The notes under the pieces are model-generated. The model did no database searches. It was given only the letters and a program-made list of their open reading frames with translations, and was not told the DNA's origin. Below, piece by piece: positions 57,886 to 64,000 of a stretch of 64,000 bases of DNA. Numbering within the stretch: the first letter of the stretch is position 1; every line of letters begins with the position of its first letter. A program made the position numbers and the translations under genes. Source of the DNA: Elymus sibiricus (lineage: Eukaryota; Streptophyta; Magnoliopsida; Poales; Poaceae); contig CM077665.1 in the NCBI GenBank assembly GCA_039707655.1, positions 441,811,531 through 441,875,530 of the forward strand, read 5' to 3'.

Positions 57886-59547
57886 TGATACGTCTCCAAC
57901 ATATCGATAATTTATGCAGTATTCATGCCATATTCATCTATGTTTACAATACTTTTATATGGTTTTGATGCACTTTATATGATTTATTTAGAACTAACCC
58001 GGACTGACGGTGTTTTCAGCAGAATTACCGTGGTGTTGTTTTTGTGCAAAAAATGAAAGTTCTCGAAATCGCCGGAAACTTTTTGGTGATTTTTTCTGGA
58101 CCAAATAAGCAATATTGGAGCGAAGAACCACCGGAGAAGAGCCACGAGGTGGGCACAACCCACCAGGGCGCGCCCTGGTGTATCGTGCTCTCCTCGCGGC
58201 CCATCTTGGCGTGAAATCGACGCTCAAAAATCCTATAAATATAGAAACCACCAGAAATAACCCTAGACTCTCCGCTCCACCGCTGCAACTCTCTGTATCG
58301 ACGAAAAAACAATCTGGAGGCGTTCTAGTACCCTGCCGGCGAGGGTAGATCATCTCCGGTGGCCAACTTCATCATCCCAGCGGAGGCCATGACGTGGAGG
58401 GAGTAGTCCACCCTTGGGGCTGAGGGTATGTACCAGTAGCTATGTGTTCAATCTCTCTCTCTCGTGTTCTTGAGATGTCACGATCTTGATGTATCATGGG
58501 CTTTGTTAATATACTCGGATCACATGATGTTATTCCCTTGCTATCACGTTGTGATGAATTGAATCTTTCCCTTTGAGATATCGTTATGTTGGATTGAATA
58601 TTGGATTTGAGAACACTTGATATATGTCTTGCATGTGGATACCCGTGGTGACAATGGGGTGTTCTATTGATTCACTTGATATATGTTTTGGTACTCAACT
58701 TGCGGATTCCCGCGGTGACATTGGGGTAATCTATGCATAGGGGTTGATACACGTTCTTGTCCTACTTTCTCCGATAGAAATCTTGGGGTACTCTTTGAGG
58801 TTCTTTGTGTTGGATTGAGTATTATGAATCTGAAATTATTTGATGCGTATCGTATAATTAACTCATGGATACTTGTGGTGACATTGGAGTATCTAGGTGA
58901 CATTAGAGTTGGTTAATGCGTATCATATGGTGTTATTCTAGTGCGAACTCTTAGATAGATCGAACGGAAAGGATAACTTGATGTTATCTTAGTACGAACT
59001 CTTGAATAGATCGATCGGAAAGGATAACTTTAAGGTGGTTTCGTACCCTACAAACAATTTCTTCTTATGTTCTCCGCTAGATAAGAACTTTGGAGTGATT
59101 CTTCGTTGCACGTTGAGGGATGGTTATGTGATCCAATTATATTAGCATTGTTGAGAGATTGCACTAGCGAAAGTACGGACACTATGCCTTGTTTTCAAGC
59201 ATTGCAATACCGTTTGTGCTCAATTTTGTTACTTGCTACCTTGCTGTTATTATATTTTCAGATTAAAAAAACCTATATCCACCATCCATATTGCACTTGT
59301 ATCACCATCTCTTCGCCGAACTAGTGCACCTATAAAATTTGCCATTGTATTGGGTGTGTTGGGGACACAAGAGATTTCTTGTATTTGATTGCAGGGTTGT
59401 TTGAGAGAGACCATCGTCATCCTACACCTCCCACGGATTGATAAACCTTAGGTCATCCACTTGAGGGAAAATTGCTACTGTGCTACAAAACTCTGCGCTT
59501 GGAGGCCCAACAAAGTCTACAAGAATAAAGTTGCGCAGTAGACATCA
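57886..59547 (+). repeat. 5' LTR of element C
   Basis: TGATACGTCTCCAACATATC to ...CAGTAGACATCA, 1,662 bp. A perfect 20-bp palindrome (58161-58180) lies about 55 bases before a TATA box (58234-58240). Confidence 0.85.
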
Positions 59548-59557
59548 AGCTCTTTTC

Positions 59558-59576
59558 TGGCGCCGTTGCCGAGGAG
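59558..59576 (+). other. Primer-binding site of element C
   Basis: TGGCGCCGTTGCCGAGGAG, differing in one base of the 18-base site of A and B. Confidence 0.75.
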
Positions 59577-59671
59577 GTGAGTGCTTGAAGGTATATCTTT
59601 AGATCTTGCAATAAAATCTTTTAGTTTCTTGTTTTTCACTATTTTGGTTTTGTAAAATAAAACTACAAAAA

Positions 59672-60655
59672 ATGGAGTTTAGGTTGCATCATTTGTTTCG
59701 TCTTTATAATGTCTTTCGTGAAAATAAGGATTCAGAAAATTGTGCTCAATTGGTAGAGGAAGAAATTATAAAAATAGTTGATGAGAATTCCTTGAATGAT
59801 GAGCGTGATTGCAATGTTGCTAGTATGAATTCTATGAATATCCATGATGCTAATGATATGCAAAGCCACAAGCTTGGGGATGCTATGTTGGATGAAGATG
59901 ATATTTTTAGTCCCCCAAGTTTTGATGACAAAATTTATTATGATGATTGCATGCCTCCTATTTATGATGATTGTGATATTTATGAAAGTGGGTTTGGAAG
60001 AGTGTCAACTTTAGATATTTATTATCCCACTATTTTGGAGGGTGTTGAATTTTATTATAATGATAAATGTGGATTTGGAGAGGTCATGACTTTATTTAGT
60101 AATGATTCCACTATTTCGGAAGAGTTTTCACTTGACTATGATGAGAACAAAGTTGCTACTTATGATGATTATTGTGATGATACTTATGTTATAAAAAGTA
60201 GTGATAATTATTGTCATAATTTTGAATATCCTTTTACTGAACATTACTCTTTTAATGTGGAAACAATTTATAGTATTCGAGTTTCATTTGATGCTCCCAC
60301 TATTATGAATGAGAAGGAATTTGCTTATGTGGAGAGTAATGAAAATTCTATGCTTGTGCATCATGAAAAGAATGCTTTATGTGATAGTTATATTGTGGAA
60401 TTCCTTCATGATGCTACTGAAAATTATTATGAGGGGGGAACATATGCTTGTAGGAATTGCAATAATATCAAGTTTCCTCCCTATGTGTTCAAAGTTTTGA
60501 AGTTATGCTTGTTTTGCCTTCCTATGCTAGTTGATTCTTGCTCCCATAAATTGTTTGCTCACAAAATCCCTATGAATAGGAAGTGTGTTAGACTTAAATG
60601 TTCTTTCCATGTGATTCATGATGCTCTCTTGTTTTCAACTTTTATTCTTACGTGA
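59672..60655 (+). CDS. Reading frame of unknown function in element C
   Basis: An intact frame of 327 residues from ATG 59672. The N-terminus is MEFRLHHLFRLYNVFRENKD. Residues 30-190 are rich in Asp, Glu, Asn and Tyr (DDKIYYDDCMPPIYDDCDIY). Then come NEKEFAYVESNENSMLVHHE, CDSYIVEFLHDATENYYEGG, CRNCNNIKFPPYVFKV and a hydrophobic Cys/Leu-rich stretch (about 270-290) before a basic end. It is not gag, protease, RT or integrase. A shorter relative is in element B. Conservation of an open frame in a non-autonomous element suggests that it mattered for the family, but the function is unknown. Confidence 0.6.
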   Translation: MEFRLHHLFRLYNVFRENKDSENCAQLVEEEIIKIVDENSLNDERDCNVASMNSMNIHDANDMQSHKLGDAMLDEDDIFSPPSFDDKIYYDDCMPPIYDDCDIYESGFGRVSTLDIYYPTILEGVEFYYNDKCGFGEVMTLFSNDSTISEEFSLDYDENKVATYDDYCDDTYVIKSSDNYCHNFEYPFTEHYSFNVETIYSIRVSFDAPTIMNEKEFAYVESNENSMLVHHEKNALCDSYIVEFLHDATENYYEGGTYACRNCNNIKFPPYVFKVLKLCLFCLPMLVDSCSHKLFAHKIPMNRKCVRLKCSFHVIHDALLFSTFILT

Positions 60656-61050
60656 GCATCATTGAAATCATCATGCCTAGCTAAAAGGCTTTAAAGAAAA
60701 GCGCTTGTTGGGAGACAACCCAACACTTTTACTTTCTGTTTTTTTGTGTTCACATGATTAAGCTACTGTAGTAATCATCTTTTGTGTCTTTTATTTCAAT
60801 AAAGTGTCAAGTAAAGCCTTTGGGATAACTCACAAGATGAGTAGAATTGATGCTGAACCAAAACACAAACTTTTGACTCCAGTACAGGAATTTTCATTTT
60901 TTACTGGAGAGTGATAATGATCTGAAATTTTTACAAAGTCTTCATATACAAATTATTCAGGTTGTCCTAATTTTTCAGAATTGTTAGAGACAGGGAAGTA
61001 TGGCTATACTACAGATCTTCACAGACTGTTCTGTTTCTGACAGATTCTGT
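60656..61050 (+). other. Noncoding region of element C with conserved stem-loop
   Basis: The stem-loop segment lies at 60700-60723 (GACAACCCAA variant). The block AAGCCTTTGGGATAACTCAC (60815 onwards) is shared with A and B. The match to A ends at ATTCTGTTTTT near 61050, where the LINE begins. Confidence 0.6.
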
Positions 61051-61078
61051 TTTTTTTTACTGAACACTGTAAGGGAAC

Positions 61079-61092
61079 CCCCCCCCCCCCCC
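61079..61092 (+). repeat. C14 homopolymer in the LINE 3' UTR
   Basis: Fourteen C on the plus strand (G14 in the LINE sense), between the coding part and the A tail. Confidence 0.85.
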
Positions 61093-61094
61093 AG

Positions 61095-61153
61095 CCTTGT
61101 ACGTCTTTATTGAAAAGTAAAAAAAACATATGTACAAGGTTACCTCGGTAACC
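61095..61153 (-). other. Stem-loops at the LINE 3' end
   Basis: CCTTGTAC (61095-61102) pairs with GTACAAGG (61132-61139), and GGTTACC-TC-GGTAACC (61138-61153) is a perfect 7-bp stem with a 2-base loop. In some LINEs 3' stem-loops are the recognition site for their reverse transcriptase. Confidence 0.6.
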
Positions 61154-61215
61154 CAAAGAAGACAAAGAAGAAAAGAAAGAGAAACTAACCTAATGTAACG
61201 TAAATAGAATTACAT

Positions 61216-63579
61216 TCAGGGGGGCAGAAAAGATACCCATTTCAACAGGTCTTCCTTAAACTTAGGCTTAATCCTATGAGCTAGCAGAGATATATCTGTC
61301 AGAAAGCCTGACTTCCAAACAGCAAATCTAGGCTGGACATTCCGGAAGACTTTTGCATTCCTCACTAACCAGATATTCCAGCAGGCAATGAACACCACCT
61401 CAGAGAAGAATGGCTGTCGAAACGAGCGTTTGGCATGAGTAGCAGCCACAATCATATCATTGCTATCTCCCCAGTCAATTTGCAAGTAAGTCCATATTCG
61501 CTGACTGAATAGACAAGAGAAGAATAGATGATCCATGTATTCCCTTATTCTTGCATGACATGTTCTACAATTTACTCCATCATCCATATGCCAATTCCGC
61601 CTCTCCACCATATCCTTGGTGTTTAATCTATCCGTTATCAGCATCCAAGCAAACACTTTAATCTTTAAGGTGTAGCAGCTGGCCCAAACCCAGTTAAGTA
61701 AAGGGTTAAAGATTTGTGCTCGATGGTCATACATATAGAAAGATTTTGGAGTATAAGGCTTGTTTGTTCCCATCCAGAACCAAACATCAGACTTGTTGGA
61801 GCTGAGGTCAATCTCTCCCACAAGGGCCTGAAGTGTTTCTAGCTCTCCATAAGCTTGCTCAGATAAAGGCAGGTTAAACCAGGTGGACAGATCATTACAG
61901 CTTACTCCATCCTTGACTCTAGTCCAAGGATCCTTGACATATGAAAAGAGCCTTGAAAATCTCTCTCTAAGCGGTATTACAGAATTTCCAATGTTCCATT
62001 TGTCCTGCCAAAACAACACTGTATCTCCTTGATTAACTTGCACCCAGGTGACTTCTCTGTAATTATCCAGCAACTTCAGCACATTCCTCCACCAATATGA
62101 ACCACATGGCTCAGTACCCTGTGGAACCCTCTCATGATAATAGGTGTTCCATATCAGATTTACCCATGGAAGATCCTTCCTATTGAGGAATTTATGAGCA
62201 TGTTTTATTAGCAATGCTGTATTTTGTAGACCAAGGTTGAGAATACCCAAGCCACCTTTCTTCTTAGGTCCACAAATTAATTCCCAGGCAGCAAGAGATG
62301 GTGAATGCTCCTGCCTATTTCTTCTCCAGAAACACTGCCTCTGAATCCTTTCCAACTGCTTGAGTATGCCTGGTGGGATAGACAAACTGCAGAGGAAAAA
62401 AATAGGCAAAGAAGACAGAGCAGAATTTAAATACTGTAATCTGCCACCTTGAGCCAAAAAAGAGGAGCTAGATGACATCCTTCTTTCCATACAAGTAACC
62501 AGTGGCATGAGATGTTCCATCCTGGGCTTAGAAATACCAATTGGTAGACCAAGATAAGTGAATGGCAAAGTTCCAACTTTGCAACCAAAAACCTGAGCAA
62601 GTCTCACTGTCTCCTCTGTATCTACATTGATTGGTACCATAGATGATTTGTGGTAGTTGATATGCAGTCCAGTTGAGCGTGAGAAAACCTGTAACATCTC
62701 TTTTAGGGCTACGAGCTGTTCCTCCACTGCTGGGAAAATGATCAATGTATCATCAACATATTGGATAATGGGAAAATCATTGTCATGACATGCTATGGGC
62801 AACTGTATTGTTCCCTTAGCTAACATATCATTAACCATTGATTGTAAGAGGTCAGCAGCTAGGACAAACACCAGAGGTGAGATGGAATCTCCTTGCCTGA
62901 CACCAGCCTTACACTGAAACTGCTTCCGAGACACTCCATTTAGGAGGACAGCAGAGGAGCCAGATGTGAGGAACTGATGAATCCAACTTCTCCATTTAGA
63001 GTTGAAGCCTTTATACCTCAAAATTTCCAATATGACTTCATGTTCAATTGAGTCAAAAGCCTTTTCAAAATCCAACTTGAGTATAAGAATTGGCCTCTTA
63101 GACTGATGGCATTGATGCAGATATTCTAATGTCCAACCTATGCAATCCTGAATGGTTCTGGTTTTAATAAATCCATACTGATTTTTGTGAACACAATCTA
63201 GGATGACCTCTTGGAATCTATTGGCTGCCATTTTTGTGAGGAACTTAATACCCAAACCTGTCAATGAAATTGGTCTATAGTCCCCAACCATTTCTGGAGA
63301 GGATTTTTTGGGCACCAAAGTAACAAAAGAGCTATTAATACTCTCCAAATTTGCTTGACCCTCATAGAAATGATTGGCCAAATTGTAGAAATCCTGGCAT
63401 ACAATGTGCCAACACTTTTTGAGGAAAAGCCCATTGAAACCATCCGGACCTGGGGCTTTATCAATAGGCATACACTTTACCACCTGATCCATCTCCTCCT
63501 TAGTGAAAGGTTTGGTCAAACCCTCCAAGCCCTTCACTGGTAAGTCAAAACCCATGAGAATTCCTTTTGCAATGCCCAT
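61216..63579 (-). CDS. LINE ORF2: reverse transcriptase and zf-RVT end
   Basis: An open frame of 787 residues. RT motifs in order: [13 protein letters not shown] (about 40-52), FVTLVPKK and [22 protein letters not shown] (85-122), [16 protein letters not shown] (167-182), [21 protein letters not shown] (230-250) and [11 protein letters not shown] (272-282) with the catalytic Asp pair. After the connection domain, the C-terminal zinc-binding part has [40 protein letters not shown] and a W-rich tail. ATG 63579 is only the first Met of the open frame; the true ORF2 continues upstream and is broken by a frameshift at about 63585. It copies LINE RNA at nicked target DNA. Confidence 0.88.
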   Translation of the reverse strand: MGIAKGILMGFDLPVKGLEGLTKPFTKEEMDQVVKCMPIDKAPGPDGFNGLFLKKCWHIVCQDFYNLANHFYEGQANLESINSSFVTLVPKKSSPEMVGDYRPISLTGLGIKFLTKMAANRFQEVILDCVHKNQYGFIKTRTIQDCIGWTLEYLHQCHQSKRPILILKLDFEKAFDSIEHEVILEILRYKGFNSKWRSWIHQFLTSGSSAVLLNGVSRKQFQCKAGVRQGDSISPLVFVLAADLLQSMVNDMLAKGTIQLPIACHDNDFPIIQYVDDTLIIFPAVEEQLVALKEMLQVFSRSTGLHINYHKSSMVPINVDTEETVRLAQVFGCKVGTLPFTYLGLPIGISKPRMEHLMPLVTCMERRMSSSSSFLAQGGRLQYLNSALSSLPIFFLCSLSIPPGILKQLERIQRQCFWRRNRQEHSPSLAAWELICGPKKKGGLGILNLGLQNTALLIKHAHKFLNRKDLPWVNLIWNTYYHERVPQGTEPCGSYWWRNVLKLLDNYREVTWVQVNQGDTVLFWQDKWNIGNSVIPLRERFSRLFSYVKDPWTRVKDGVSCNDLSTWFNLPLSEQAYGELETLQALVGEIDLSSNKSDVWFWMGTNKPYTPKSFYMYDHRAQIFNPLLNWVWASCYTLKIKVFAWMLITDRLNTKDMVERRNWHMDDGVNCRTCHARIREYMDHLFFSCLFSQRIWTYLQIDWGDSNDMIVAATHAKRSFRQPFFSEVVFIACWNIWLVRNAKVFRNVQPRFAVWKSGFLTDISLLAHRIKPKFKEDLLKWVSFLPP

Positions 63580-64000
63580 ACGCCCCTTGAAAGAAGATCA
63601 TAAAATTCCTTCCATTTGGCTATGTTCAGAAACCACTATGCCATCATCCAAACGCAGATTACAATAGAGTTCCTTCTATACCTCTCAGAGGCCAATGCAT
63701 GAAAGAATTTAGTGTTCTTTTCTCCCACCTTGATGGTTCTAATAGCACATCTCTTTTTTCCAATATAAGAATTGCAGATGCAGCAAGTGTTCCAAATGTG
63801 ACTTGACAACCTTTCTAAAATTGAATTCTGGTCTGAACAGAGGCCTAAGTTCCTCCATCGTATCAATCCATTCAACCACCTTATTACATTTATTAATAGC
63901 AATTTTCATCTTGGAGATTCCAAATTGCCATCTCTTCAGGTCATATCTCAGATTTTTGAATTTGTGGGCCAAAACAGCTGCAGGATTGGACTTGTGGGAT
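63580..64000 (-). pseudogene. LINE ORF2, region between endonuclease and RT (broken)
   Basis: Minus-strand pieces LRYDLKRWQFGISKMKIAIN and RAIRTIKVGEKNTKFFHALASERYRRNS-like residues are the usual linker before RT (KxGDxNTKFFH). They lie in two frames with a shift near 63745. The endonuclease would lie beyond the window. Confidence 0.7.

Larger units (their letters stand above)
57886..61050 (+). mobile_element. Element C: non-autonomous Gypsy retrotransposon (3' part displaced)
   Basis: 5' LTR 57886-59547, PBS 59558-59576, reading frame 59672-60655, then the conserved noncoding region, interrupted near 61050 by a LINE. No gag or pol motif. The LTR is of another subfamily than A and B (it resembles 23433-24909 in its first 400 bp). 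The remainder, including the 3' LTR, is outside the window. Confidence 0.82.
61051..64000 (-). mobile_element. L1-type LINE inserted in element C (runs off the window)
   Basis: Minus-strand LINE. The A tail is seen as T9 at 61051-61059; upstream of it in the minus sense lie a G14 run (61092-61079), AATAAA (61111-61106) and two stem-loops. ORF2 spans 61216 to the right window edge. The 5' end and the second target copy are outside the window. Confidence 0.85.

Noticed and set aside
61079..61092. The G14 run as the LINE tail itself
   Set aside because: A T9 run (A9 in LINE sense) lies further out at 61051-61059 and fits the tail better.

Overview
The window is intergenic-rich grass DNA, most likely from a Triticeae genome (wheat, Aegilops or barley relatives). 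The evidence is the repeat content: a BARE/Angela-type Copia element whose LTR begins TGTTGGAAATATGCCC, several Athila-type LTRs beginning TGATACGTCTCC with an internal TGGCGCCGTTGCCGGGGA primer site, a Tekay/Del-type and a Tat-type Gypsy element, L1-type LINEs and small MITEs, all nested in one another. Only one convincing host gene is present: an intron-less hybrid proline-rich / 8-cysteine-motif lipid-transfer-like secreted protein (18341-18757, minus).

Layout. 1-8252 is a left nest: Athila-type element A (plus; 5' LTR cut by the window edge) lies in a minus-strand LTR (7342-8252), and A's 3' LTR carries a solo LTR (4762-6335, TSD AGGAG). 8253-9811 is a broken copy of a gene-bearing repeat with a PIF/Harbinger-like end. 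9812-20193 is the gene island: an RNase H-like (RVT_3) pseudogene with a 127-bp inverted duplication, MITEs, a SINE-like piece, a 0.6-kb tandem duplication, a solo LTR (13923-16587, TSD ACCAT), the host gene, and a 5'-truncated LINE with a 15-bp TSD. 20194-20989 is a second copy of the Harbinger-like repeat in opposite orientation.

20990-43254 is the Angela-type Copia element (minus), broken by an LTR (23433-37534) which itself holds a full-length 12.6-kb Tekay-type Gypsy element (24910-37511, TSD GGTTC). 43255-51532 is a Tat-type Gypsy element that truncates Angela's 5' LTR; it has lost gag but keeps protease, RT, RNase H, integrase, a 4 x 97 bp tandem array and an antisense reading frame with an AT-hook and a B3-like region. 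51533-64000 is a right nest: LTR fragment, element B (minus), element C (plus) and an L1-type LINE (minus) leaving the window.

How they work together: the retroelements are mostly dead copies. The Tekay element has complete LTRs, but its pol is cut by stop codons that look like G-to-A changes. Elements A, B and C are non-autonomous: they keep LTRs, PBS, PPT and a conserved noncoding stretch but encode no gag-pol, only proteins of unknown function. A and B share one backbone and carry different reading frames in the same slot, while B and C share the reading frame but not the LTR. This cassette exchange and the antisense AT-hook/B3-like frame are the observations most worth following.
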